In this document: one piece after another, positions 32,960 to 46,400 of the stretch | How positions within the stretch are numbered: position 1 is the stretch's first letter | Layout of the letters: every line of letters starts with the position of its first letter | Assembly (NCBI RefSeq): GCF_910592395.1 | Contig: NC_088320.1 | Span: forward strand, 14,384,501-14,448,500 | Direction of reading: 5' to 3' | Source: Lineus longissimus | Taxonomy: Eukaryota; Nemertea; Pilidiophora; Heteronemertea; Lineidae | DNA: 64,000 bases | Position numbers and translations under genes: made by a program | The notes under the pieces: model-generated | The model's input: only the letters and a program-made list of their open reading frames with translations | Databases searched by the model: none | Told to the model about the DNA's origin: nothing

Positions 32960-33830
32960 TATCATATATCGGGTGGATAAAAAAACTGTCCCAAATTCAA
33001 GCGACAGTATCCAAAATCGTAGTCCAGTCATTATCGTCGAAATTGCTATGCTATCATATCGATGCTTATAGTTTGAACTATAAGAACTTATCCATAAGAG
33101 TAACCCCTAAAGTTTGGAACTTTTGTTTTCATCCTCCCGGTATAACTGGGACCAACATCTGGGACCCAAATTTAAAGCGGCTTACATATGCAACATGGAA
33201 AACACGCAATATACGACCAGGTACGGTTGGGGTACCTAGGTCTGGAAAAGATCAAACTATATCCCCTTTTCTCGATATTAAAAAAGATACCAGGGTTGCG
33301 GACCTTTAAATTACAAACTTTGGTGTTAGTATCAATCGAAAGTATGCACGACTTGATACAACGAAGTACTCTAACCTGTGATCGAAAAGATAAGTTACTT
33401 TTCAAAATACAACACAGCCAGGGAGTTTGGTTCCGTGTAGCTATGGAGTGCTGGTCACAGACTCATTGGTTGGCTCCGGTGTCACTCTGGCCGGAATTAC
33501 AATGAATCGAATGATTCTGGTTTAAGAGAAACTCCCGAAGTAGTGTCTAAGTTTGTCATTAGTCTTTTTAGACTATACTGTGAAGCCTACACATTCGATG
33601 ATGATTTTTTTTCTGCTCCTGACTCTTACAGCTACACTGAACCCTACTATTTCACGGTGGTTAACATACACGGTTTATCCAGGGCGAAGAAATGACTATT
33701 CGTCGAACCAAGCCAGGTACCTCTGCTACCATTAGGATAATATTATCAAACTGGCACATCATATCAAAACTGCGACCAGAACCAGCTGGGGATCGGCGCG
33801 ATGGTAGCAAGATTGCGACCAAAACCAGGT
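32960..33830. other. No recognised gene
   Basis: Upstream side of the cysteine-rich gene start and of the piggyBac relic. ORFs at 33043-33309 and 33188-33505 have no recognisable domain. Confidence 0.3.
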
Positions 33831-33832
33831 AA

Positions 33833-34947
33833 GGGAAGAGTAAGTTTTTGGAGTACATGTCAAAGAAGCCCACAAAATGGGGACTGAAACTGTGGACTTT
33901 GTGTGACTCTGATACAGGGTTTCTCCTACGGTGGATTTGTTACACTGGCAAGTATGATGAGCCAGCTGATACGGATGTTAGTTTGACAACTCAGGTTGTC
34001 ATTGACTTACTGAAGGATGACTTTGACAATCAAGGATATTATTTGTACACTGATAATTTTTACACTTCTCCTGAACTGTTGCTTGCACTGAAAGACAAAT
34101 GTATTAGGGGTTGTGGGACAGTGAAGGCTAATAGGAAAAGTCTTCCAGCAGGTATAGGTGGCATCGCAAAGAAATTATTGGAAATCTGAGGAGTCTGACC
34201 TCATTGCCTTAGGTTGGAAGGACACTGGCCAGGTTACTATGCTATCATCCCTTCATGATACTGGTAACAGAGAACTTCGACTACGTAGTAAAAAAACCCA
34301 CAGGATGGAGGAATGTTCAGAAGCCTGTGCAAGCTTGTGAATACAATGCTCACATGGGGGGAGTTGATGTCTTTGATCAACTGGGCACATACTATAAGTT
34401 TCCTTTCAAAAGTCTAAAGTGGTATCAAGTCCTATACCACTTCAGTAGGGAGGCAGCATTGGTGAGTGGACACATTGCTTACCTCATGGCCCATGAAAAA
34501 ACAAGGAAACAGTACACCTAAGTTATGTTCCGCCGTTCCGTCATCGACGCATTGACACGTGAAGCCAACCCAGTTGCTGCAAAGCCAGCAAGGAAACGTT
34601 CTAGTACTAATGAGGCACTTGAAGTCAGAATGAATGGCCTAACCCACCTTACAAATCAGCATGGTGTAGACTGTGTTCCAAACTGTGATTTGTGTAAGAA
34701 CAAAGACACATTTCGCCGAGAATGTAAGGTGTGCAGTCTTCGAAAGAGGGAGTGCAAAGCTTCGACTCCTGAACTGTCTCCGTGTTTACGTCATCAAACA
34801 AGAATATTAGAGAATTGTCAAGAGAGACCATCTCTATGTGTCCCCAAATGCTTCAGGCTATATCACACTCAGAAACTCAGTAAAAGAAGAAGTGCAACTG
34901 TCAGTAAATTGAAAAAAGAACGAATGAGAAAAAGCAAAGTTTGGTGA
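33833..34947 (+). pseudogene. piggyBac-type transposase, C-terminal two-thirds, frameshifted
   Basis: Frames in order: GKSKFLEYMSKKPTKWGLKL and YYLYTDNFYTSPELL (DDE_Tnp_1_7 core; the Asp in YTDNFYTS is a catalytic position), then LIALGWKDTGQVTMLSS in another frame from about 34190, then YNAHMGGVDVFDQL (conserved GGVD block) in a third frame from about 34255, a stop at 34519, and a C-terminal Cys-rich zinc finger (CDLCKNKDTFRRECKVCSLR ...) to 34947. The N-terminal third, including the first catalytic Asp, is absent. Two frameshifts and one stop mean it is dead. TTAA-flanked ends were not found. Confidence 0.85.
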
Positions 34948-34949
34948 AT

Positions 34950-36085
34950 GGTAAGACCACTTATACATATTCATTCTTTATACATGCTTCCAGAAATTTA
35001 TGGCTTGCATTGGAACTAACTTTTTCCCCCTTGTCCGTCATTTAAGGCATTCAAGTGTGTTGGTCAACCATGACTATCTCCTTTGTCCCTCCACCATAAG
35101 GCCTAGTTTCCCCTTATGACATCACTATTTCGGACACTCAGCGACCCATTTCTGGAAAGGTGTTAGCCAACATTATTTACTAACATTTTCTGTAAACAAT
35201 TGATGTTACAACTAAAGAATGAACTAGATACTTTATCTTACAACAGATCCAGGCAAAGAAATGGGGAAAAAATGAGAAAAAAGGGGGAGAAAGGGTAAAA
35301 ATCAGATTTTCACGAATTCCGTTGTTATGACAATACTAGTTTCCATGGCAACGGCCTCTGGTACATTTGCAGCATTGCAAACTGTTCCTCATCATGTCTT
35401 GTATAACTGGTCCAAATATGGTTTGAAAGGCTTGAAAGATAAAGTGTCCAGACCCTGCTAAAGAGACTTACCCTATTTTACCCTACTTACCAGCTGGGGA
35501 TTTTACCCGCGATAAATTGAAACCGTAAATGGATTTGTTGAAAGTGGTTTTTCGCATAGATCAGTGTTCACCGATATGAATACACCTGCGTACACTTTTG
35601 TTATTTCAGATTATGAACGTGATACCTCATAAACTATATGCCTGATCGCCAAATAGTGATACATTGCAGCATGCGCATATGCTAAAGATGCACAGGGTAA
35701 ATCCTGGAGGCCGTAAGTCAATGAACACTTCAAATTTTGAACATTGGCAGAAGTCTACAAATCAACGAATTTTTTAATGTTTAAGCAGTTTGTTAGGTTC
35801 TTTTCTGAGAATGGCCTCATTGAGTGTGTTCATTCATATATGCACTCTCTGATATAGGCAGAACAATATAATCAAACGATACAGAAAGAACGAGAAGTTT
35901 AAATAAACTTGAGCGATATCGCAATCCTAGCCTACACTATAATTATTCGGAATGTGATAGACCATTGCTACGCAGAGGATAGATCGTGAACAATCACCAC
36001 CGTGTTTTTTAGTCATGAAGGATATGTTTCAATAATCTTTTACACATTCGGGACCTAATTGTGCATTGTTGTGTAATGAAATTGG
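34950..36085. other. No recognised gene
   Basis: Probably in part the 3' flank of the piggyBac relic. Contains ACCCTATTTTACCCTACTT at 35471; otherwise nothing I can name. Confidence 0.3.
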
Positions 36086-36089
36086 TGTC

Positions 36090-36345
36090 GGCAGGTAGAG
36101 ATTCTGCTTTGTAATGGGAATGACCTCCCTAGTAATATTCGAAATGCGGACTCCATCACAACTTTTAAGACACTCCTGAAGACCCACCTTTTTCAACAAC
36201 ATTACGAACATTAGAATTGTTTATTGTTGTCAAAGACTATATACTTCTTATAGAGACTCTGTTTTTGTTATGCGCCTTTGAACGGCCCAATATAGGACTG
36301 ATAAGGGCGCTATATAAATGTGATACATAGATAGATAGATACATA
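36090..36345 (+). pseudogene. 3' end of a non-LTR retrotransposon
   Basis: A plus frame reads LPSNIRNADSITTFKTLLKT then HLFQQHY, the standard C terminus of CR1/L2-type LINE ORF2, followed by a 3' tail GGGCGCTATATAAATGTGAT and an (AGAT)n run at about 36330. 5'-truncated, as is usual for LINEs. Confidence 0.75.
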
Positions 36346-36405
36346 ATGTTTTAAGGACATACTTATTGATACATGTATATTCTAAAAAAACGATTAAGAG
36401 ATTTT

Positions 36406-36439
36406 AGTTACTGCCCATATTAAAATATGGGCAGTAACT
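36406..36439. repeat. Near-perfect palindrome, 16-bp arms
   Basis: AGTTACTGCCCATATT / AATATGGGCAGTAACT separated by 2 nt. May form a cruciform; no other context. Confidence 0.85.
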
Positions 36440-36703
36440 CACGGACACGTTCATGATTGCAGTGAGCTAGGAAATAAAGCTGTAAAGAATAAACGCGTTT
36501 CGACTTCATTTAACTCACTACTTAGTGAAAACAATCAAATTTGTCTCGGAGAAATCGAATCTGAGACAGACCAACAATTTTTCAACATGAAAAATAGGTG
36601 AAATTATTAAACAGTAACTTTACCCATACCATATTTTAGAAACGGCAATGTTCTGCTCCCGTATTGATATCTTGTAATTGATCTTTAGATGCACAACTTT
36701 AGA

Positions 36704-36958
36704 TGCATCTTCCCTTCTACACGTACGCACAATCCCGAAAGTCTTAATGAATTTTGTTTTTATAACATACCAAATTAGATCTAAGTAAACAGGATCTAAG
36801 TTGACACGCATCCAAATTAATTTAAAAAAATCAGAGTTGTTTTGAGGGACCATGGGACGTAGATCGAGCCTGTTTACTTAGATCTAATTTGGTATGTTAT
36901 AAAAACAAAATTCATTAAGACTTTCGGGATTGTGCGTACGTGTAGAAGGGAAGATGCA
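36704..36958. repeat. Perfect 90-bp inverted repeat, 75-nt spacer
   Basis: Arms 36704-36793 and 36869-36958 are exact reverse complements (outer ends TGCATCTTCCC..., inner ends ...GTAAACAGG). The spacer is 36794-36868. No ORF spans it convincingly. A transcript would form a 90-bp dsRNA hairpin. Confidence 0.9.
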
Positions 36959-36959
36959 C

Positions 36960-38690
36960 ATTATTAGAATATCAGATAAAGGCATTACATGTGTACAGAA
37001 AAAAATAAACATTAACGAAAAAAAGGAAAATCGATTGCAACTAAATAAAACTTACTGTGCTTGTCTTCAAATTTCTCCAAGAGCTTCCCTGTTAAAACGA
37101 AGAGAAAATTTCGTGCGTGCGTCGCTAAAGCGAATGTCCACTCGAAATGCCGAAGTCTGGGCGGTGTCCGGAATTTATTCAATCAGGCCCGGGCTAACCT
37201 GGAAGATCACGTGCTCATCCGTTAAAGGCACCGTTCACCAGTGGATGTCACAGTCCAACCTATGATCAACATGGTATGCTTGTGCAAATTTGATATAACA
37301 TTCTTATGTTTGTCTAAAATGACAAAGGTATTAGAAAGTAACAATTTTACAGACCACGCTTAATTCTCAAATTGATATCGAAGTTGATGTCTTTTGCAAC
37401 AAAGTTACGGTTGCATTTAATGTTTGCTAGGTTTTGCAGCAGCAGCATCTGCATTCATTGCGAAATTAAGAGAGCAAAGCGAGTAAACAAGGTTATTTTT
37501 CATATTTGACAGGCTCTTGGGATGATCTTCATCCCTGCTCACAACATGTTACCTAAAAAAAAATGTAAAGCCTATGATTTCAAAGGATGTTATCAACTGA
37601 TGACGCGTTTAGATTTAATCCACGTTGTGATATATGAAATTTAATTGTTTAAAATGTTGACAGCTTAGATGTCTGAACGGGCCTATCTTTTAAATCGCTT
37701 GTCGAAAATGAAATATGTATTTTGATCGTTTAAAACATACGGGATTGGCGAAACCTGTCGACAGATGCCATCAGCTTTGAAGTGAGTCAGCACTTAAATT
37801 TAGATCTATGTCTATATCTCTGATCAAAAGAGTGATAAATATAATGATATATCTACTTCAATTGTAGAATAGAACACCTGGCAACGGGATTGCTGTATGG
37901 AGGCATTTTGCCGCATATTTCCTCTGGTGTGAAAGGACATTGCCAACGCATCAAATATCTTACTGATACCGATTAAAAAAATTAGAATGTTCCATTCGTC
38001 TGATTTTAACATTCCTACATGTTATTTTCAGTTCTCGAGACTGCCAAAATACGTTTCTCAATCAGGGCTATTCTTGCCAGGCCTTCCAATTAACCGAGCA
38101 GGCCGGATTGCACTCAGTGTTTGAGCCCTATAAATAGATTGGCTGCCTCACGATAAAAACAGCGAAATTGTGCTCTCATTGGTAAATTTACTGAAATAAT
38201 CTGTGTCCATCTGGTAACGTGAGTAATAGAAAATCAAATGCATTTCTTTTTGAGATAAATTAACTAGGGTTTTCTTGTTCTCTCATTAAAACCAATTTGA
38301 AAACAAAACAAAACAAAACAATATTTTGAACCAGCCGTTTGTATTATAACTGAAACAATCGATTGTATGGTTTTTATCACTAAGCCTGGTTTTCATCCGC
38401 AAAAAATTGTTTTATTGAAGAAAGAAAAACATGTGATCTTCTTCCATGAAACTGAGTATTTCAAGAAAACCAGGTTTTTACATCGAAAAGTACGTTCCAT
38501 CAATTATTAGACGAATGACTTGCATTACACGGATCTCCAACCTCTCCGTAAAAATATCATTAGTGCTGAGGAGACGAGGTAAAAAACTAGGTTTTCTGCC
38601 GTATGGATTGAAAATCAAGTTTTAAAAGAATCACTTGGTCTTTTTTTCAATGACAAACTTGTTGGTTTTGATGAAAAAAGCACCTAAACA
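36960..38690. other. No recognised gene
   Basis: ORFs are short and without domain. A (AAAAC)n stretch lies near 38300. Confidence 0.3.
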
Positions 38691-38772
38691 TGTTGTTGCT
38701 GTTGCTGTTGCTGATTTTTTCAAAGAATAAAACACGTTTTGATCATTATCATCGAAAACGCTTTCCATCATT

Positions 38773-39663
38773 GATTGACATTGCGCATGTCCGAAACCAG
38801 ACCTCTCCAGTCCGCTCTATCATTGGCTAATTTCACGAGTTCATCGAGCTGAAAGCTCGATCCTAGGTCTTTCTCAATTGTTTTTATCCAGGTGGTTTTG
38901 GGTTTCCCCCTTGGTCTCTTTGATTTTCTGACGAATTCTTCCAAAGCTTGACGGGCAGGTGTTGTCTCATCAAGCCGTAGAAGGTGTCCCAGCCATCTTA
39001 GGCGTCTTGTCGTGATTAGATGGCTCCAGGATCTCGTATGGGTTCGCTCATATAGATCTTCATTTGTGATTTTGTCTAGCTTGGTTACTTTTAGGATTCT
39101 TCTGAGAACGGTTCATTGGAAAACATCAATTTTGCGTTCTAGCTCTTTGGTGAGGGCCCATGTTCACTCTTGTACAAGTATATGCTGTTTATGAAGGCTT
39201 GGAATATTTTTACTTTGGTTGAGATGGATGCTCTTGGGTTGGTAAAGAATCTGTTGAGGGTGTTGAAGGCGTCGATTGCTAGTCCTTTCCTTCGTTTGAT
39301 GTCATTATCTGTATCGAGTAGACTTCCTAGATATTCGCATTTCCTCCAGTCATCTTCTGATCTTGATATTGTATATTCTTCAGTTTTTTCGAGGTTTACA
39401 TTCAGGTTTCGTGTCTTGAGTTTCACAGGGACTGCTTTCTTGGTCTTTTCTTTGGTTGCCTTGTTGGCTGTCACATATCCGATATCATCTGCATATTGTT
39501 GGTTTATGTTTATGGCACTGTTTGGTAGGATCATGTGGTAGTTGTGATCTTGTAGGTGTGTTGGTGTTAGTTCCTCTGTCCTCTCATTTGGTCTCGCATA
39601 TCTGTGTTCTTTCTCATGCGTTTTGCTACTGTTTTGATACGTTTTGTTACTGTGTTTTATCAA
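38773..39663 (-). pseudogene. 5'-truncated LINE reverse transcriptase (C-terminal part)
   Basis: Minus frame contains INQQYADDIGYVTA (RT catalytic YADD box, about 39500), KCEYLGSLLDTDND, INSIYLYKSE, and after a frame change near 39150 ALTKELERKIDVFQ, a stop, TVLRRILKVTK, RRLRWLGHLLRLDETTPARQ and a C-terminal NDRADWRGLVSDMRNVNQ ending in TGA at 38773. This order is that of LINE ORF2 proteins often mis-annotated as craniofacial development protein 2-like. A CAACAG-type repeat lies at 38693-38712 as a possible 3' tail. Endonuclease and most RT motifs are missing. Confidence 0.8.
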
Positions 39664-42600
39664 TTATTGGACAAATGGCTTACCATACGTGTCGTCACTT
39701 TCTCGGATCAATATATAATATATCAGAATTCGCAATTTTTGAAATTTACGAAGCGTTACAAATCCCCCCCCCCCACGCACGCACGTACAACCCGCAACAC
39801 CCCAACCAACGCACGCACACACACGCACACACAGCCCGACCCCAGGACCCCCATTTTGATCAATAAGCATTTTTTGATATAGCTGATTTCAAAATATCTT
39901 CCGTTTTTCTCAAAATTTTTTTTTTTTCTTCAAAGTAGAAATCGCAAACTAAATTATTTGTGAAATGCGAAAAAAATTTGCAATATCATAAAATATTAGC
40001 AAGAAAACTATCCGCTAAATAATTTGTTAGTTACAGTTGACTGTTGTGTCTGACAACTAATTTATTTTCCTTCTCTCTTTTAATTATTCCAACCATGATC
40101 TCAATGAAAGAAGGTAAGATTTCAGTCATAATCAATTTTTGATTAATCATTTATCAATTAATTTGTTAATCAACTCATTAGGTATTTTGTTTTTCTCTTA
40201 TTTTCGTCTGAATTTTCCACCAGAAAAAGTATCTATTCTCATCGGGTGATTTTGAAAAAAAGCAACATGCTTGGAGGGTTTGAATTGAGTATTCCACCAG
40301 CAAGTAGTCGGGTCCTTGGCACTAAAGCCAAAAGCGCCGCCATATGGCAACTTAGCAAAGCGACACCAATAGCTCAAGTACCACGCCAACCCAACTCTCT
40401 TTAGTCAGGGAAACACTGTTGGATGGTTTTAAGTTGGTTTAAGGAATCGATACCGAATGGGAATGGGAAGTAATGGTTGTCTAACAAAAACAGCGAGGGC
40501 AGATCTAATGTAGACCATAACAGAGGCATAGTCGAGGTTGTGGCCAACATTTTAGGTCAAGTTGAAATGAAAATGCACTTGAATACCTCGTTTTATCTAT
40601 TGCCTCCTTCAGCTACAAAAAACATTGAAAACACTACATGCCAGGGGTATCTTTTATTTACAAAACAGATAGTATCTGAAGGTTCTCGAACGCTAACGGA
40701 ACGTTGTTGAGATCACTAGGAAACTATATAAATTTCGATTAATTTCTGTTGCATTAAATCAGCCTCCGCTGTTTTAATGTTTGACATAACAAAACACTAG
40801 TACTGGCAAATTTTTCCAAGCGTTTCATTTTCGCGATTTTGCAAATATCATCGATTCTAAAAAAAATCAATTATGCGATGTTCACATTTTTGTAGTTGGG
40901 AATTGCTTAACAACGAGCAAGTTTTTCGATTTTTACTTTTACGCATCTTGTGATATTTCGCGAAATATCCGAGAAAGTAAGAGCCCGCCAAAATGTTGGC
41001 AGCTTAACGTTATATTCCATGCGCCACGTCAGTTTGTCAGAGATTTGTGAAATTGAATTTACAGTATCAAATAAAATGCATTTTCCCTCTGGCGATACAT
41101 TTTTCGTATCAAATGAAAACTCCTAGATTTGATTCAGTCAATAAAAAATCGCCTTGCAAGAAAAGTGTTATGATTCTAGTCTCCCGGCAATGACACTTGT
41201 TGCAAAAACTCGGTGGCATTTTATATTGAATTACAAATCCTGGCAAATGGCGGGTATCGCCTCTCGGATTTGATTCTAAAAACTGCGCAGAGTAATAAGA
41301 TAAGAAAACCAACCGTGTGTAAACACACGAGTGTCGTTTTCTGTATATCCCATGCCACTGCAGTCAGCCGACCACGGAGCGATCGCAGCGCCAAATCAAG
41401 CATTTATCTTACTACTTTCACAGTGTCGGCGCCTAGCGGGAAATGGCGTCATGAAAAAAAACAATTTTCGAGTCCAACCCAAAGTATAACTTTTACGCGG
41501 GAAATGATATACGCGTGTGACGTAAGCAATCGTGGCTGCATGAAAGTTCACGAAAATCCGTGCCCCAAGAAGATGCTGTATATTCGGTCCATTTCATCAG
41601 TTTCAACATAGTTTCGGCGGTCACGTGATCAAACATTTGCGACAAGTTCAGGCTGAAGTCGGTGCTGGTTATGTGTGAATTGGGAATCTGAACAGAAATA
41701 TGAAGAAACACAGAAAGAATGGAGTTCCAGCAATGGCCTTCCCACATCTCAAACGGTATCAAAGCAATTGATGCATCATCAAGTTGTACGCGAGTATTCG
41801 AATAGAACCCTATTGCGGGCCCTATTGTCCACATTTCCATCAGGCCGAATCTGATTAACTGATCTGCGCCGGACCTTTAAACAGGAAATGAGAAGCCCGA
41901 TACAAAATGTGTTTGGCGAAGTAAGATCCTGCCTAAAATCGAATTGACTTTTGGCCGTGCAGTCTTATGCTTCGACATCCATTGGACGTTTAGGAGCCCG
42001 TTAAAGGAAACAGTTTTGAACTGCCCGGTTAAAACCTAAGGCGGGAATACGCTTCCATTGATAAATCTTTGCAGCTTCGAGTTCCCCTCAGGTAGTTCAT
42101 TATGTGTGCTGGGCATCCGGGTAACATTTCATAATGTTGCATGAAATTACTGACCCCAGTCAATGAATTGCATAAGATGTAATTACCAATTTAGTCATTT
42201 TTACTACGTTCAGCTAGTCTAAATAATGATTTTTTGCCACGGCTGTATCTCTTAAAAAGGGCAGAAGCCGGGTGTCCAATGAATACCTAGCATATACACA
42301 GTGTACAAACGAGCATGATATATCTCCCGCAAGAAGAGTCCATTGATCACATTTTTCTGTTACAAAAGGGTATTTCATTGCGAATCGGCTATTTTTCAAT
42401 GGGCCATACCCCGTCGGCAATAATATGTGCACTTTTCCACCGTATACAACAAAGAATTTGACCATTGGAATGTACTTCCTGTTTGTATAGCAGACGCTGC
42501 TTATGGCGCGCTTGTTCACAGTGAGATATAGATTCTATGTTGGGATTGATGTTTTCCTCCGAAACTACTAAGATGTTAGTCTCGCTTTTGCTCATCGTGT

Positions 42601-42800
42601 GGGAGTATGTACGATACCGCAGTGTCCGTCATCGGTTGTGGTAGGTCATCTGCATCCTGTTTCATGAACAGTTTCAATCATTCATCACTCCGCATGGTGC
42701 GGTGTGATGAATCATACTATAAGTTTAATTTCAGTTCTCCGTTTTGCACTGTGACGGAATTAAGTCTATACACTAGTAGGAATTTTGGGTTTCTTTACGG
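39664..42800. other. No recognised gene; CA/C-rich low-complexity stretch at 39765-39850
   Basis: A C-run plus CACGCACGCACA tract at 39765-39850 resembles 3846-3895. ORFs at 41493-41840 and 42214-42519 (minus) have no recognisable domain and no matching splice context. Confidence 0.3.
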
Positions 42801-42805
42801 TTTCT

Positions 42806-42954
42806 CTAACTTTTCCTGATTTATCCGACAAAACTCCGACATTTTCCGACTTTTCCCTGAAAGGTTGGATTTCTCAAACATCTGTGAAAAATACCAGGGC
42901 TTCCCGGAACTAGAACAATGAAGATCAAAGGCCTATGTTGAATGGGGTTAATGA
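42806..42954 (+). repeat. Dispersed repeat (family of 15190 and 32533)
   Basis: CTTTTCCTGATTTATCCGAC, TTTTCCGACTTTTCCCTGA and GATCAAAGGCCTATGTTGAA match 32533-32660. Confidence 0.6.
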
Positions 42955-43074
42955 TGAGTATGGTACCTGGCAAGCATGATGCCTGGACATTCATGGTGCT
43001 GGACCTGCATGGTGCCTTGGCATACATGGTGCCAGGACATGCATGATGTCTTGACAGGCATGGTGCCAGGACAT
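42955..43074 (+). repeat. 17-bp minisatellite, left part
   Basis: Seven diverged 17-bp units of CATGGTGCCTGGACATG type. Interrupted by the LTR element at 43075 and resumes at 48219. Confidence 0.85.
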
Positions 43075-43204
43075 TGTTTTAATGTTGTTTATAACGAAGG
43101 ATAACGTCGGGTTCACAAACTTAAACTTGTTTATTCAGCCATGATAAAAGTAGTACCAAGAGCTTAGGCCAGGTGTCACCACCTTACAGTGACACACTGT
43201 AACA
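43075..43204 (-). repeat. 3' LTR
   Basis: 130 bp, TGTTACAGTG...AACATTAAAACA on the minus strand, containing GGCTGAATAAACAAG (polyadenylation signal AATAAA). Confidence 0.9.
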
Positions 43205-43218
43205 TCCTCTTTCCTTTA
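43205..43218 (-). promoter_or_regulatory. Polypurine tract
   Basis: AAAGGAAAGAGGA on the minus strand ends directly at the 3' LTR; the plus-strand priming site of the element. Confidence 0.8.
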
Positions 43219-43483
43219 GATGACTGTTCTGATAATGATACTGTCCACTCACAATTAAACTGTCCAACACCAAGTTACCACAAAACTTGTCTAATGCACC
43301 AAACAATTAAACTGTTCAACACCAAGTTACTATAAAACTTGTCTAAATGCAACAATATAACTAAACTGTAACTTATAACTCCAAGAACTTTTATAACCCA
43401 CAATTTCACAGGCATTTGGATTATTAACAAGACTGGAAAGAGAGGTTACCAGCACTTCATTTCGATAACTATTCACAAATATG

Positions 43484-46400
43484 TTACTCCTCGTATCTTT
43501 TGGGTTTACGTACAATTCTTCCAGATCTGGTTGTACGGATTTCTGGCTCGGTACCAGGCGCATGTGATTCTACACTAACCAACTCCTGATTGTTCTGAAT
43601 CTCATCGCTATGATTGTCCATAGTAGGATTGTCCTCTGTCTTTGGCATGTCTGGTTGTGACAGTTCCATGGATTGTTCCACTGATGGTGGATTTTCCTCC
43701 GTTTTCTTCAGATGTACACGATTACGCCTCAGTATTCGATCTCCGGTATCGACTTCATAAGACCGATCTTTGAGTTGTTTAGTCACTTTTGCCCTTTTCC
43801 ATGATTTTTCTCCTTTTCGCATTGGTTGAAGACGAACAGTATCTCCCAGATGCAATGGGGTCAAGTCCTTTGCATTTCTATCATAATAATGCCGTTGTTT
43901 TTCTTGACTAGTCTCAATATCTTCCTTGGTTTTCTTCCAGTCTACAGTTATGTTTCTGGTTTCAGCAGTTCTGATCGGGTTGGTAAAAGTGTCCTGGTTC
44001 TTCTACCATGCAAGCGTTGGACTGGACTATTACCAAGTCCTTGCGACGGGGTATTTCTCTGATCGAGAATTGCCAAATACGTATCTGATTTTGACTTTAG
44101 CGCTTTCCTCCGAATTTTCTCAGCGGGTTTGACAGCGGACTCGATTTTTCCATTGCTCTGCGGGTGGTAAGGATCTGTTATGTCATGCTTAAAGTCCCAG
44201 TCTTTCGCAAATCTTCGAAATTCATGAGAATCGTATGGTGGACCTCCATCACTAATCACCTTTGCAGGAGAACCATAACGCGCAAAATGGTTTGGTGTTT
44301 GATAATCACCGCCTCGGCCTTTGTGCCTTCATTCGGTCGTTTTCCCAAAAGTTGCTTAGGTAATCAACAGTGATCAGGAATTTCTTTCCTTCAAAATCAA
44401 ATAAATCTGTACCAATGTTTTGCCAAGGACGCTAAGGAATTTCATGGTTCACAAGGGTTTCTTTCTGCTGTTTTGTCTCGAATTCTCTGCACACTGCACA
44501 TTTGCTCACTTTGCGTTTGATTTCAACAGTCATTCCCGGCCAGTAATTTGGGCTCTACCAATGCAGCCGTCAATACCAATGTGAGATGAGTGAACTAGAC
44601 TACACATTGTCTTCTGCATACTCGCTGGTACAATCACTCTCAATCCACGGAAAACAAGATCACCTTCAGTAGAGATCTCATCTCGGATGGAGAAGTAGTG
44701 TCTAATCCATTGAGGAACAGCTCGGATGCTAGTAGGCCATCCTTTGAGTACAGTTTCTTTCAAAACTTTCAGTTCATCATCCTTGACTGTTTCATTGCGC
44801 AACTCGTCTAGTCTTTCCTCACGAATAGGAAGCGTTTTTGTGGCGTTCACAGCTTCGTATTACGTTTGTTTGTCTTCATTTGGCAGATAAGCACGCGACA
44901 GTGTATCCGCTACATGCATTCTTGTGCCTTTTTCATACACTATTTCAATGTCATATTGCTGTATTCTCATCAGCATGCCTTGCAATCGTTTTGGCGCGCA
45001 CACGAGCGGTTTCTTTAGAATCGATTCTAATGGCTTGGAATCTGAAATCACCGTGGTATGTCTACCATACGTGTAATGATGAAATCGTTCTGATGAAAAG
45101 CACACTGCAAGCATATCTTTTTATGCGCATACCTGCTCTCCGTTGGCGTAAGTGCGCGACTTGCGTAGTAGATCGGGTGACCTTTTTGCAAGAGGGACGT
45201 CCCAAGTCCACTCTGACTCGCATCACATTGTATTGTCAGTGGTAACTTCGGGTCATAATACGCTAACACAGGGGCCTGTGTCGCAAGAGTCTTTGCCTCA
45301 GCAAAAGCAGCATCATGCACATTAGTCCACTTGAATTCTTCGTCGGAATTCATTAGCTTTCGCAGTGGCGTCAATGTTTCTGATAGTCTAGGCAAGAATT
45401 TTGCCAGGTACTGAATGAATCCGATAAATCGTTGAATACCAGCACGATCAGTAGGTTTAGGCATATCTTTCACAGCCTCAATCTTGCGAGGATCAGTCAT
45501 GAGACCCTTCGCTGACAGAATGTGTCCTGAGAACCCTATTTTTGGTTCACGTAGCTCAACCTTATCCAAGTTGAATGTTACACCGTTTTCACGTCCTCGT
45601 TAAAGTAAGCAGCGAATGTTCTTATCATGGTCTACACATGCCTCTTGATAAGTATCCCCAACACCATACGCGAAGACGTCATCTGCTTTGCACAACACTC
45701 CTGTCAGACCACTCAGGATTTGCATAAATCGACGTTGAAAGATTTCAGTAGACACACACAAACCAAACGGTAATCGTTTCCAACGATATCTGCCATAACG
45801 GGTTTGCATTGTAGTAAGCTAGCTACTTTCTTCGTCGGGAACACAGTGCCAATACCCATTAGCTAAGTCTAGTTTCGTAAACACTTTCGCATTCGTGAGC
45901 TCCGGTAGGACATAATCTATAATGGGTAGCTGATAATGCTCATGCCGCAATGCTTTGTTCAATGGACCAGAATCTATGCATAACCTGATGTCACCATTTG
46001 GCTTTTCAGCAATGACATATTGGTTCACCCAATCGGTAGGTGTCTCAACAGTTGCTAGCACATCCTTTTCTACCAGCTCATCGAGTATCTTTTTGAATCT
46101 CTCCTGTAAAAAGGCTATCGGTTCACTCCGCGGTGAACGTACGACTGGTTGAATGGAATCGTCAATGTTCAGATGAACCTCTCCAGGAAACTGTCCAATC
46201 TTAGTCTTGTCGAACACATCAGCATAGCCTTCCAATACCGGATCGTTAAAAGCCTTTGCTGTGTTTACACGCTTGAAATTGTCCTGATTTACGACAATGA
46301 GTTTCATGTGCTCGACAGCAGTAAGACCAAGAAGGGGCACAACGTCCTCTTTCACGATGACAAACTCAATGGAGTACAGTTTTCTATTTTTAGGATTACG

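Noticed and set aside
38773-39663. Host gene similar to craniofacial development protein 2
   Set aside because: That label is a frequent mis-annotation of LINE ORF2; the YADD box and C-terminal motifs show a retrotransposon.
39456-39866. 136-codon plus ORF over the LINE fragment
   Set aside because: Antisense shadow of the reverse transcriptase frame followed by a CA-rich tract.
41493-41840. 115-codon minus ORF
   Set aside because: No recognisable domain, no homologous copy and no convincing splice sites; kept out of the gene list.
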